A stretch of DNA of 24,166 nucleotides, taken from NCBI GenBank assembly GCA_910578075.1, contig CAJTPK010000038.1, positions 1-24,166 on the forward strand, given 5' to 3'. Position numbers and translations under genes: made by a program. Below, one piece after another: positions 1 to 8,004 of the stretch. Source of the DNA: an uncultured Muribaculaceae bacterium (lineage in GTDB: Bacteria; Bacteroidota; Bacteroidia; Bacteroidales; Muribaculaceae). Numbering within the stretch: position 1 is the first letter of the stretch; each line of letters starts with the position of its first letter. The notes beneath the pieces were generated by a model. It was not told the origin of the DNA. It made no database searches and saw only the letters and a program-made list of their open reading frames with translations.

Positions 1-97
1 TTCGCGATTGAATAAATTATCTCGGAAACAAGCCGCCCCTAAAGCTAAATTTTTTTATGAGACGGACTCTAATACTTTTTCGATATAAACTTACATC
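1..97. other. Upstream region of the antiporter gene, no gene seen
   Basis: Short AT-rich leader before the first gene, cut by the window edge. It has a run of seven T at about 50-56 and a TACTTTTT stretch near 72-79 that only loosely resembles the Bacteroidota -7 box TAnnTTTG. I see no convincing -33 TTTG partner, so I do not call a promoter. Confidence 0.4.
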
Positions 98-1654
98 ATG
101 TCAAAAGAAAACATTTTCGAAGGCTGGGATAAACAGACTATCAAGAAATACCAGCATTGGCAGCTCCGCACGATCCTCGTGTCGATGATTGGATATGCCA
201 TCTACTACTTCGTAAGGAAAAACTTCTCGATTGCCATGCCCGGACTTACCGCCCAGTATGGCATCTCGAACACAAGCTTCGGTATCGTTATCGGTATCGG
301 ATCTCTCGTGTACGGTCTTTCGCGCTTCATCAACGGCTTCGTCGTTGACCGGTTCAGCGCGCGCGTGATCATGGCCATCGGTCTTTTGCTTTGCGCATTG
401 TCAAACCTTGCCTTCGGTTTCGGAGTAAACATCAGCGGCTGGATCACCGGCACTGATGCGGGTCCTGACTTCATTAACATGCTTGTGATGGTGATGGCAG
501 TCACAATTATCTGCAATCAGCTTTTCCAGGGCGTAGGTTATCCTCCGTGCGCACGCCTTCTCCCCTGCTGGATACACCCTTCTCAGCTTGCCACAAAGAT
601 GTCGATATGGAACACATCCCACTCCATCGGTGCAGCCCTCGCTGTCGTGGTATGCGGATACATCATGGGCACAATGGGTACAGACCTCAGCTCTGACCAC
701 AGCATAATTGCAAAAATCGCAGCAAACCTTAACCTTGATCCCAACAACCAGGAGCACCTTAAGACAATCATGAGCTACGCCCAGCATTGGGACGCTTGGA
801 AATATTGCTTCTGGATTCCTGCCGGCATAGCGGTATGCGGTGCGCTTTGGCTTTACTTCGGTCTGCGCGACGACCCGCGTTCCGTCGGTCTTCCCGAGCT
901 CCCCGGCACAAAGACCGGTATGAGCGAGGCAGCCGGTGAGAAACCTGCTTCCCGCAAGCAGTTCCTCAAAGTCATGGTATGGACCAACCGTTGGATCTGG
1001 ACTCTCTGTATCGCCAACATCTTTGTGTATGTGATGCGCATGGGTATTCTTGACTGGGGTCCCAAATTCCTCACCGAGGCCCGTAACATGAGCATTGAGG
1101 ATGCAGCATGGTCTGTCGGTGTGTTCGAGATCTTCGCAATCGTCGGCACAATCGGAGCGGGATGGGCAACTGACCATATCTTCAAAGGTAAAGCCCACCG
1201 CATGTGTCTTGTGTGCATGACATGCGCCGTGATCTTCATGAGCATATTCATCTTCATGCCGGGTCTGCCGGTGATTGTATCGATCATCATTCTCGCCATG
1301 GCAGGCTTCTTCATCTACGGCCCGCAGGCGCTCATCGGTATCGCTTCTGCAAACCATGCTACCAAAGAGGCTTCCGCCACAGCTAACGGTCTTGCCGGTA
1401 TTTTCGGATATGTAGGTTCATTCCTCTCCGCAATCGGTATCGGTATCGTTGCTGACCATTGGGGCTGGAACATGGTGTTCTATATCATCATCGGTGTCGG
1501 ATGCCTCGGAGCTATCACGTTCCTCACAATGTGGCTTGCTCCACGCGACGGCTATGAGCGTTCCAACAAATTCTATGCATCGTTGAAGAGCGAGGCTCTC
1601 AAGGTGAACAAGCTTGAAGGCAACGATCCTCACACAGACGATACTGACGCATAA
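98..1654 (+). CDS. MFS organophosphate:phosphate antiporter, GlpT/UhpT type
   Basis: Inner-membrane major facilitator protein of the organophosphate:Pi antiporter family, which exchanges phosphate for glycerol-3-phosphate or hexose phosphates. What is seen: 518 aa with repeated hydrophobic segments; YFVRKNF places an Arg at residue 40 where E. coli GlpT has its substrate-binding Arg45; Arg76 in GLSRF sits where GlpT has Lys80; His175 in WNTSH matches GlpT His165; Arg314 in YVMRMGILDWGP matches GlpT Arg269. It is longer than E. coli GlpT (452 aa), mainly because of an insert of about 35-40 residues around 192-232 in the middle of the protein. The phosphatase gene follows after 34 nt on the same strand, so the two are probably co-transcribed. 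The substrate (glycerol-3-phosphate versus a sugar phosphate) cannot be fixed from sequence. The name glpT is plausible but not certain. Confidence 0.93.
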   Translation: MSKENIFEGWDKQTIKKYQHWQLRTILVSMIGYAIYYFVRKNFSIAMPGLTAQYGISNTSFGIVIGIGSLVYGLSRFINGFVVDRFSARVIMAIGLLLCALSNLAFGFGVNISGWITGTDAGPDFINMLVMVMAVTIICNQLFQGVGYPPCARLLPCWIHPSQLATKMSIWNTSHSIGAALAVVVCGYIMGTMGTDLSSDHSIIAKIAANLNLDPNNQEHLKTIMSYAQHWDAWKYCFWIPAGIAVCGALWLYFGLRDDPRSVGLPELPGTKTGMSEAAGEKPASRKQFLKVMVWTNRWIWTLCIANIFVYVMRMGILDWGPKFLTEARNMSIEDAAWSVGVFEIFAIVGTIGAGWATDHIFKGKAHRMCLVCMTCAVIFMSIFIFMPGLPVIVSIIILAMAGFFIYGPQALIGIASANHATKEASATANGLAGIFGYVGSFLSAIGIGIVADHWGWNMVFYIIIGVGCLGAITFLTMWLAPRDGYERSNKFYASLKSEALKVNKLEGNDPHTDDTDA

Positions 1655-1688
1655 TTAAAAAGCAATTTCTTAAATTCCTGATAATAAA

Positions 1689-2549
1689 ATGGAATTCAAC
1701 AAATATCATTCACCCTTCAGCCATGACGAGCTGATGGAGAAATGCCGCAAGATCAAACATGTGGCACTCGACATGGACGGCACCATTTATTTAGGAGCCA
1801 ATCTCTTCCCCTACACTCTCGGTTTTCTGAAAGACCTGGAGGATATGGGTATCAAATATTCTTTCCTCACCAACAATCCGACCAAGAGCGTGGCCGATTA
1901 TCTTACCAAAATTGAGAAACTTGGAATCAAAGCCACACCAGAGGAGATGTATACATCTTCTGTGGCAGCGATTGATTATCTACGCGACAAGATGCCCGAT
2001 GCAAAGCGTCTTTTCGTGGTGGGAACGCCGAGCATGGAGGAGGAATTCCGCAAAGCGGGATTCGAACTCCTGCCGGACGACCCCGATCAGAAGCCGGATT
2101 GTCTTGTGGTGGCGTTCGACACAACGCTTACCTACCCGAAACTTTGCCATGCCTCCTGGCTTGCAGCCGAAGGCGTGCCCTACATAGCCACGAATCCTGA
2201 CCGCGTCTGTCCTACCGACCTGCGCACTGTGCTTGTTGACTGCGGATCGCTATGCAAATGCATCGAGCACGCCACAGGACGCCAGCCGGATGCTGTCATA
2301 GGTAAACCGAACCCAGACATGCTTTCAGGAATATGCTTCCGTGAAGGATTGAAACCTGAGGAAGTGGCAATGTGCGGCGACCGTATCTATACGGACGTTG
2401 CTACAGCTCGCAATGCCGGCTCTCTCGGTGTGCTCGTGCTTTCAGGCGAGACAACACTGCAGACTGCTATGGAATCAGATCCGCAGCCGGATATCACAGC
2501 CGAGAATATCGCGGAATTCTGTGAGCTGCTGAAACAATCAAGACTCTAA
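1689..2549 (+). CDS. HAD superfamily hydrolase, subfamily IIA (NagD/PGP-like phosphatase)
   Basis: Cytoplasmic 286-aa phosphatase of the HAD-IIA (NagD, p-nitrophenylphosphatase, phosphoglycolate or glycerol-3-phosphate phosphatase) group. All four HAD motifs are visible: motif I DMDGT with nucleophile Asp28 and Asp30; motif II LTNNPTKS around Thr61-Asn62; motif III Lys206 in IGKPNPDM; motif IV GDRIYTD with Asp231 and Asp236 for magnesium. The C2-type cap fills residues 80-190 and begins near the KATPEEMYTSS segment, as is usual for IIA enzymes. No signal peptide is present. It sits 34 nt after the antiporter gene, which suggests that it dephosphorylates the imported organophosphate, for example glycerol-3-phosphate. 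That link is inference from position only. A hairpin terminator candidate follows 11 nt after the stop. Confidence 0.92.
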   Translation: MEFNKYHSPFSHDELMEKCRKIKHVALDMDGTIYLGANLFPYTLGFLKDLEDMGIKYSFLTNNPTKSVADYLTKIEKLGIKATPEEMYTSSVAAIDYLRDKMPDAKRLFVVGTPSMEEEFRKAGFELLPDDPDQKPDCLVVAFDTTLTYPKLCHASWLAAEGVPYIATNPDRVCPTDLRTVLVDCGSLCKCIEHATGRQPDAVIGKPNPDMLSGICFREGLKPEEVAMCGDRIYTDVATARNAGSLGVLVLSGETTLQTAMESDPQPDITAENIAEFCELLKQSRL

Positions 2550-2560
2550 ACAACTTCTAA

Positions 2561-2587
2561 ATCCGGGGTCATTTAATGACCCCGGAT
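2561..2587. terminator. 27-bp near-perfect palindrome, probable transcription terminator
   Basis: A 10-bp GC-rich stem (ATCCGGGGTC / GACCCCGGAT) encloses ATTTAAT, which is itself self-complementary, so the whole 27 bp is an odd-centred palindrome. It lies 11 nt after the phosphatase stop and ahead of the alpha-galactosidase gene. The plus strand after it is ATAAAAAC, so there is no classical U-tract. The call rests on the hairpin and its location. Confidence 0.6.
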
Positions 2588-2651
2588 ATAAAAACACACA
2601 AAATATTACCTCTCATAATTTTCATTAGTTTAATAGTTATCATCATCAATT

Positions 2652-4862
2652 ATGAATTGTAGATCCATAACTTTACTAACTGCAACATTAATATCACTAT
2701 CAGCCATAGGAGATGCTGTTGCACAAAACGTAAAAATCGATGCCGGGAACACGACTCTTGTTCTCGAAGCAGAAAAAGGGAAGAAACTCCGTAATCTTTA
2801 TTACGGAACAAAGATATCCGACACCGATGCGGCAGGTTTGCGCTCGGCATTGGGTAAAGGGTATAACGCCTACCCCGACTATGGCATGATAACAGTGCCT
2901 GAAACCGCGCTATCCATGATTCATGGAGACGGCAACATGACACTTGATTTACGCGTCGACAACGTTGCCGAGCGTAAGGACAAAGATGGCAACGTGACTG
3001 AAATAACCTTGAAAGACACCTATTATCCCGTATCCGTAAAAGTCAACTACAAGACGTACCCGGGGGAAGATGTGATGGAAACATGGACAGAGATCACCAA
3101 TAACGAGAATTCTCCGGTGACTCTTACCAGATTCGCATCAGGACATCTCCCTATCCGGGGCGGAAACGTTTGGCTCTCGCAGCTTTATGGCTCGGCAAAG
3201 AATGAGAGCCGTCTGGAGAGCGCGCCTCTTGGTCACGGCATGAAAGTCATCAAGAACCGTGACGGCATACGCAACTCCCACACCGCACACTCCGAGGTGA
3301 TGTTCTCACTCGATGGCAAACCTTCCGACCGCACCGGTCGCACAATCGGAGCCGCACTATGCTACGGTGGCAATTACAAACTGCGTATCGACACTGACAA
3401 CTCCAACAATCATTATTTCTTTGCAGGCATCAACGAAGATGATTCTCAGTATCATCTCGCTCCCGGTGAGACTTTCAAGACTCCGGAGCTCGCCTTGACC
3501 TACAGCAGCGATGGCACAGGAGGCGTAAGCCGCAGTTTCCACCGCTGGGCAAGAAATCATAAGATAGCTCATGGCGACAAGGAGCGCAAAGTGCTCCTCA
3601 ACTCCTGGGAGGGCGTATACTTCAAGATTAACGAGAAGGAGATGAATAACATGATGAAGAATATAGCCGACATGGGCGGCGAACTCTTTGTCATGGATGA
3701 CGGCTGGTTTGGTGTCAAATATCCGCGCGATAACTCCAAAGCCGGTTTGGGAGACTGGACCGTTGACACCCGCAAACTTCCCAAAGGTATCAACGGTCTC
3801 ATCAAGGAGGCTAAGAAAAACAAGATAGATTTCGGAATCTGGATTGAGCCGGAAATGGTAAACACCAAGTCTGAGCTTTATGAGAAATATCCGGAATATG
3901 TAATCAAGCCGGAACACCGCGAGGCTCTGACCGGACGCGGCGGCACACAGCTCGTGCTTGATATGGCGAACCCTGCCGTGCAGGATATCGTGTTTAATAT
4001 CGTCGACACTCTGATGACCAAATATCCTGAGATCGACTATATCAAATGGGATGCGAACATGGATATCAAAAACCATGGCTCGCAATATCTCACCGCCGAC
4101 AACCAGAGCCACCTCTTCATTGATTACCATAAAGGTCTCGCAAAAGCCCTCGACCGCATCCGCGAGAAATATCCTGATGTGACGATACAGGCATGCGCTT
4201 CCGGTGGTGCACGCGCAAACTATGGTATAATGCCTTGGTTCGATGAGTTCTGGGTTTCAGACAATACCGATGCGCTGCAGAGAATCTACATGCAGTGGGG
4301 AGCATCCTATTTCTTCCCGGCAATGACAATGGCTTCCCATATCAGCGCCTCGCCTAACCATCAGACACACCGTCGTATCCCAATCAAATATCGCACTGAC
4401 GTGGCCATGAGCGGACGACTCGGCATGGAGATTCAGCCTGACGACATGACGGATGCTGAGAAAGCTCAGACAAGAAAAGCGATAGCTGAATATAAGGAGA
4501 TCCGTCCTGTAGTGCAATTTGGAGATCTTTACCGCCTGCTGTCACCCTACGATGAGAAAGGTCTCGCTTCGCTGATGTATGTTGCGCCGCAAAAAGACAA
4601 GGCAGTATTCTACTGGTGGAAAACACGCGCATTCTACAACGATATGCTGCCTCTTGTGCCGATGGATGGACTCGATCCTGACAAAACCTACACTATACGC
4701 GAATTGAACAGAATCGACAGAAAACCGCTCCCATTCGAAGGTAAAAGCTTTTCCGGCAAGTTCTTGATGGAGAATGGTCTCGAGATACCATACAACCACG
4801 ATCTGCCCAAAGCCGACCAGACCGACTGGTCAAGCCGCGTGCTATACCTTGAAGCTAATTAA
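2652..4862 (+). CDS. Secreted GH36 alpha-galactosidase
   Basis: Glycoside hydrolase family 36 enzyme of 736 aa that would remove terminal alpha-galactosyl residues from oligosaccharides such as raffinose or melibiose. Residues 1-25 form a signal peptide ending near DAVAQ, so it acts in the periplasm or at the surface. Residues 27-300 form the N-terminal beta-supersandwich domain. The catalytic barrel carries family signatures in order: FVMDDGWFG (347-354), WIEPEMV (397-403), YIKWDAN with nucleophile Asp467, CASGGAR (515-521, where many relatives read CSGGGR) and SDNTD (536-540) holding the acid/base Asp. Length is as usual for GH36. The last 8 bases overlap the convergent yqgE-like gene. No SusC/SusD pair is adjacent, so it is not part of a classical polysaccharide utilisation locus here. 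Alpha-N-acetylgalactosaminidase activity is a less likely alternative. Confidence 0.94.
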   Translation: MNCRSITLLTATLISLSAIGDAVAQNVKIDAGNTTLVLEAEKGKKLRNLYYGTKISDTDAAGLRSALGKGYNAYPDYGMITVPETALSMIHGDGNMTLDLRVDNVAERKDKDGNVTEITLKDTYYPVSVKVNYKTYPGEDVMETWTEITNNENSPVTLTRFASGHLPIRGGNVWLSQLYGSAKNESRLESAPLGHGMKVIKNRDGIRNSHTAHSEVMFSLDGKPSDRTGRTIGAALCYGGNYKLRIDTDNSNNHYFFAGINEDDSQYHLAPGETFKTPELALTYSSDGTGGVSRSFHRWARNHKIAHGDKERKVLLNSWEGVYFKINEKEMNNMMKNIADMGGELFVMDDGWFGVKYPRDNSKAGLGDWTVDTRKLPKGINGLIKEAKKNKIDFGIWIEPEMVNTKSELYEKYPEYVIKPEHREALTGRGGTQLVLDMANPAVQDIVFNIVDTLMTKYPEIDYIKWDANMDIKNHGSQYLTADNQSHLFIDYHKGLAKALDRIREKYPDVTIQACASGGARANYGIMPWFDEFWVSDNTDALQRIYMQWGASYFFPAMTMASHISASPNHQTHRRIPIKYRTDVAMSGRLGMEIQPDDMTDAEKAQTRKAIAEYKEIRPVVQFGDLYRLLSPYDEKGLASLMYVAPQKDKAVFYWWKTRAFYNDMLPLVPMDGLDPDKTYTIRELNRIDRKPLPFEGKSFSGKFLMENGLEIPYNHDLPKADQTDWSSRVLYLEAN

Positions 4863-5451
4863 GTATAGGATTTGAAGGAACAAGGAGCCAGCTACGGTAT
4901 TTACCGCCGAGTCGCTCAACCTCCCGACGCCAATACATATCTTCGGAGCCCGACAGCATATCCTGCCTGTCGGGCTTCGGATTTAATGCCCATGTATTAC
5001 GCAAAATCTCGGACGTAAGCTGCCCTTTCGTCCAGCCGCTGTATCCGAGAAAGAAACGCAGACTCCCTTCCACATACTCATGATTATTCACATAATCAAT
5101 TATATCATCGAGCTTGGCACCGACATAAAGACCCGGCGACACCTCCATGGAGCCGGCAAAGACATCTCCGAGAGAATGCAACATGAAAAGGCGGTCAGCC
5201 TCAACGGGACCTCCGCAATACACCGGCACATCCCTGCCCGCCTTCCAATCGGGAAACAGATCCTGCAAAGTCACAGGCGTTGTCTTGTTAAGTGTCAATC
5301 CTATATGACCGTTGTTTGAATCCTCATCAAGGAGCAACACTACACTACGCTTGAAATACGGCTCATCGAGCAAAGGTTCCGCAATCAGAAGATCCCCCTT
5401 TCTCGGATTCACAATAGAAGGATCCTTATATATTATTGATTCTAAATCCAT
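4855..5451 (-). CDS. YqgE/AlgH family protein (UPF0301)
   Basis: Small cytoplasmic protein of the YqgE/AlgH (DUF179) family, whose biochemical role is unknown; AlgH was linked to alginate regulation in Pseudomonas. Family hallmarks visible are GDLLIAEPLLDEPYFKRSV near the N-terminus, the hydrophobic strand VVLLLDED, GHIGLTLNK, the VYCGGPV segment, and FLGYSGW followed by QL. I start at the ATG giving MDLESI (198 aa). An upstream in-frame ATG would add only MIRYYA. The 3' end overlaps the alpha-galactosidase stop by 8 bases on the opposite strand (convergent). Upstream lies a divergent intergenic region containing a long inverted repeat. Function is not inferable from the neighbours. Confidence 0.93.
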   Translation of the reverse strand: MDLESIIYKDPSIVNPRKGDLLIAEPLLDEPYFKRSVVLLLDEDSNNGHIGLTLNKTTPVTLQDLFPDWKAGRDVPVYCGGPVEADRLFMLHSLGDVFAGSMEVSPGLYVGAKLDDIIDYVNNHEYVEGSLRFFLGYSGWTKGQLTSEILRNTWALNPKPDRQDMLSGSEDMYWRREVERLGGKYRSWLLVPSNPILN

Positions 5452-5476
5452 GGCATAATATCTTATCATCCCACAA

Positions 5477-5484
5477 CAAACCTA
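5477..5484 (-). promoter_or_regulatory. Candidate Bacteroidota -7 box for the yqgE-like gene
   Basis: Read on the minus strand this is TAGGTTTG, an exact match to TAnnTTTG, 25 nt upstream of the chosen start. No good TTTG is found 19-21 nt further upstream, so only the -7 element supports it. It lies outside the left arm of the long inverted repeat. Confidence 0.35.
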
Positions 5485-5563
5485 CCTCCATCCCTACTAC
5501 TATTATAACACCGCAAAACCGATTTTTATTCTCCTCTATCTTCACCTCTATCCTTTCCTCTAA

Positions 5564-6083
5564 CCACAATAACCAAAGGTAACCATTATTTCTCAAATTT
5601 CTCAAACCATCAAAACCATTAAAACCATTTCAAAAGCTTCGCTTTTGTGTTTGACGCGAAAAGGTTTGAGACATAAGGAACTCCTAACTCCTCATTCCTA
5701 ACTCCTAACTCCTAACTAAATAGACCATAGTCCCAAAGAAACCATAGCACAGATGCGGATTTAATATCGACCAGAGTTCCAGAGAAACCATAGCAAGGAC
5801 ATGGGTGATAGCGATGGAACCTCGAAGAGGTGGAACAATTGTAGTGTCTGTGTATTGCACTATGGAGCTATGGCTATAATAGCATCTGTGCTATGGTTTC
5901 TTTGGGACTATGGTCTATTTAGTTAGGAGTTAGGAGTTAGGAATGAGGAGTTAGGAGTTCCTTATGTCTCAAACCTTTTCGCGTCAAACACAAAAGCGAA
6001 GCTTTTGAAATGGTTTTAATGGTTTTGATGGTTTGAGAAATTTGAGAAATTTGAGAAAGAATGGTTACCCTTGGTTATTATGG
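5564..6083. repeat. Long inverted-repeat element (arms of about 193 and 202 bp, 125-bp spacer)
   Basis: Left arm 5564-5756 and right arm 5882-6083 are near-perfect reverse complements. The right arm carries one extra 9-bp unit (AAATTTGAG) and a few substitutions near its outer end. Each arm contains, from outside in, a CCTTGGTTAT-like block, AAATTTGAG units, a GGTTTTAATGGTTTTGATGG block, a small GAAGC/GCTTC palindrome, and about five tandem copies of a 7-bp unit (AACTCCT at 5679-5718, AGTTAGG at 5921-5960). The spacer 5757-5881 holds a degenerate copy of the GAAACCATAGCA stretch and no open reading frame of note. A diverged copy of the right arm is at 24014-24166, so this is a dispersed family. 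It sits in a divergent intergenic region, and each flanking promoter candidate lies outside the arms. It carries no transposase, so it could be a MITE-like or REP-like element. Confidence 0.93.
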
Positions 6084-6124
6084 TTTGAGAAATCGAGTTT
6101 TAGTTGGTCATTAGATGTTTTGTT

Positions 6125-6155
6125 TGTCGTTTTAAATATTATTTGTACATTTGCA
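6125..6155 (+). promoter_or_regulatory. Bacteroidota-type promoter for the TPR regulator gene
   Basis: TTTG at 6125-6128, a 19-nt spacer, then TACATTTG at 6148-6155 match the Bacteroidota consensus TTTG-N19-21-TAnnTTTG. The start codon is 28 nt downstream. This promoter falls inside the longer open frame that begins at 6033, which argues for the later start at 6183. Confidence 0.7.
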
Positions 6156-6182
6156 ATAGCGGACTTACCGAAACATGGAATT

Positions 6183-7949
6183 ATGAAACCAAGCTATATT
6201 TACACCATTTTTATTATTTCAGTTACATTACTGCTTACATCCTGCGATGAGAAAGGACATAAGATCGATGCAGCCATGAATAAGGCTGAAAGCATCATGA
6301 ATACACATCCCGACTCCGCTCTGCATCTATTACAGGAGATTGACACCACCGGTCTGCGGAAAGCCCGTATGGCAAGGTTTGCTTTGCTTCTCACAAAAGC
6401 TAAGTACAAGAATTATGAGGACCTTGATAATATCGGATTGATTAAGAAAGCCGTTGATTATTACAATGGAGCAAATGACAGCACTGAAGTTCAATCACTA
6501 TATTATTACGCAGTCACGTTAGATTATACAGGCAATCTTGACAAAGCAGTAACCATTTTTCATCATTCTAATGACATAGCTACAGAAATAAATGACCATT
6601 TCTATAAAGGAATGACAGCAAGGGCACTAAGTGATTATTACAAAAATAATTTCATGTATGTTAAAGCACTGGCTCTATGTCTTGAGGCTCAAGAATCATT
6701 CAGAAAATACGAATCTGAAAATAAAATTCCGAATAGGAAATATTCGTCATGGATGGATATAATGACAGCCACATCCTACATATATGCCGGTCAGCCCGAC
6801 AAAGGGTACGAGATTAGTAATAATTATGATACTGTATTATATAACAACGATTCACATTATAAATACAGGACAAACCAGAATCGTGCAATGGCTTTACATT
6901 ACCTGCGTAAATTCGAAGAAGCCGCAAACCAATATAAGTTCATGATAGATGAAGGCATCGAACTGAAAGCAGAAGACTGGTGCGGATATGCCCATAATCT
7001 ATTTAATTCCAATCAAATAAAAAAGGCTGCTACCGCACTTGATTCTGCACTTAATCATAATTTCACACATCAAGATTCTCTATACTATCGACGAATAAAA
7101 AGCTACATCATCGCTGAACAGGGCAACTATCAAGCAGCTTTTGATGTTCAGAGAGAACTCGAACTTTATACACAAGTTCAATATGATTCTTTACTTGAAG
7201 CATCAAGAGGGGCAATGCTTGCTGATTCTTACAAGGAAAATGTTGATAAACATAAAAGGACAATAAAGAATCAACAGGTACTGACATACATATTTATTTT
7301 CGGGTCGTTTACTCTTGTTATCCTCTGTCTTTATATTGGGATCAGATATAGGAATAAATTAAAAGCCAAAAATTTAGCATTAAACAAATCAGTTTCAGAA
7401 TCTATAGAATTGAAAAATAAGTTGGAATCATTGGCAAAGCTTTGTGATAGTCTGACACAAGAACTCAGCATAAGTAATGCCAAAGTGCAAAATAATAATG
7501 AGGAACATACTGAAGAAACAATAGATAAAACTCTATACGCATCTATCAGATATGAGATGAAGCGCCTTGATAAAATTTGCTCAATGTGGTTTATCACTAC
7601 TGACGCGGAAAATGCAATGAAGAATCTTCCGGAAGCAGCAGCGGAGCAACTCTCGTCTCTCAGGAGTGAAAAATCTCTTCAATTTTATGATGAACTGATT
7701 GATTTATATAGCAACGGATGGATAGACTATATGAAAGATAATTTTCCTAATCTGAAAGAAACAAGTATCAGACTAATCCGGTATCTGTATATAGGATTCA
7801 GCACTGATACGATTGCATTTTTGCTAAAACGCTCTTCACGCGAAAGTGTGAACGTTTCAAAATCCAAATTGAGAAGTTCTATAATTAAAAATGATAATAT
7901 TGGACACATAAACAGCATTCTTAAGAAATTAGGAATGAAGAATAAATGA
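6183..7949 (+). CDS. Membrane-spanning TPR protein with HTH-like C-terminus (putative regulator)
   Basis: 588-aa protein. The frame is open from 6033, but those 50 codons read through repeat DNA and the promoter. ATG at 6183 begins a clean export signal with lipobox LLTSC (Cys21). Residues 30-350 are helical TPR-like repeats (DSALHLLQEI, GNLDKAVTIF, RKFEEAANQY, GNYQAAFDVQ). Residues 367-387 form one transmembrane helix. Residues 390-435 look like a coiled coil. Residues 520-570 resemble a LuxR/GerE-like helix-turn-helix (IRLIRYLYIGFSTDTIAFLL, then SKSKLRSSI). Related Bacteroidota proteins with periplasmic TPRs, a membrane helix and a cytoplasmic HTH are presumed transcriptional regulators. 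DNA binding here is inference, and the HTH is weak by eye. The cleavable lipoprotein signal combined with a second helix needs checking. A propeller lipoprotein gene follows after 55 nt and may share the transcript. Confidence 0.85.
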   Translation: MKPSYIYTIFIISVTLLLTSCDEKGHKIDAAMNKAESIMNTHPDSALHLLQEIDTTGLRKARMARFALLLTKAKYKNYEDLDNIGLIKKAVDYYNGANDSTEVQSLYYYAVTLDYTGNLDKAVTIFHHSNDIATEINDHFYKGMTARALSDYYKNNFMYVKALALCLEAQESFRKYESENKIPNRKYSSWMDIMTATSYIYAGQPDKGYEISNNYDTVLYNNDSHYKYRTNQNRAMALHYLRKFEEAANQYKFMIDEGIELKAEDWCGYAHNLFNSNQIKKAATALDSALNHNFTHQDSLYYRRIKSYIIAEQGNYQAAFDVQRELELYTQVQYDSLLEASRGAMLADSYKENVDKHKRTIKNQQVLTYIFIFGSFTLVILCLYIGIRYRNKLKAKNLALNKSVSESIELKNKLESLAKLCDSLTQELSISNAKVQNNNEEHTEETIDKTLYASIRYEMKRLDKICSMWFITTDAENAMKNLPEAAAEQLSSLRSEKSLQFYDELIDLYSNGWIDYMKDNFPNLKETSIRLIRYLYIGFSTDTIAFLLKRSSRESVNVSKSKLRSSIIKNDNIGHINSILKKLGMKNK

Positions 7950-8004
7950 ATCACTCCAATATACATCAAATATACATCAAACAACTATTTATAAAGCGCT
8001 AAAT

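Noticed and set aside
401..1357. 318-codon minus-strand open frame opposite the antiporter
   Set aside because: Its translation is rich in His, Cys and Asp with no domain, and it lies fully antisense to a well-conserved transporter; it is a shadow frame.
3357..4130. 257-codon minus-strand frame opposite the alpha-galactosidase
   Set aside because: Antisense shadow of the GH36 catalytic domain, with no start context or family resemblance.
5679..5960. CRISPR-like array made of the AACTCCT / AGTTAGG repeats
   Set aside because: Units are 7 bp and directly abutting, with no spacers, and they belong to a larger inverted-repeat element; no cas genes are near.
6033..6182. Upstream 50-codon extension of the TPR protein
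   Set aside because: It reads through the right repeat arm (MRNLRNLRKNGY) and the promoter at 6125-6155. The signal peptide with lipobox begins at 6183.
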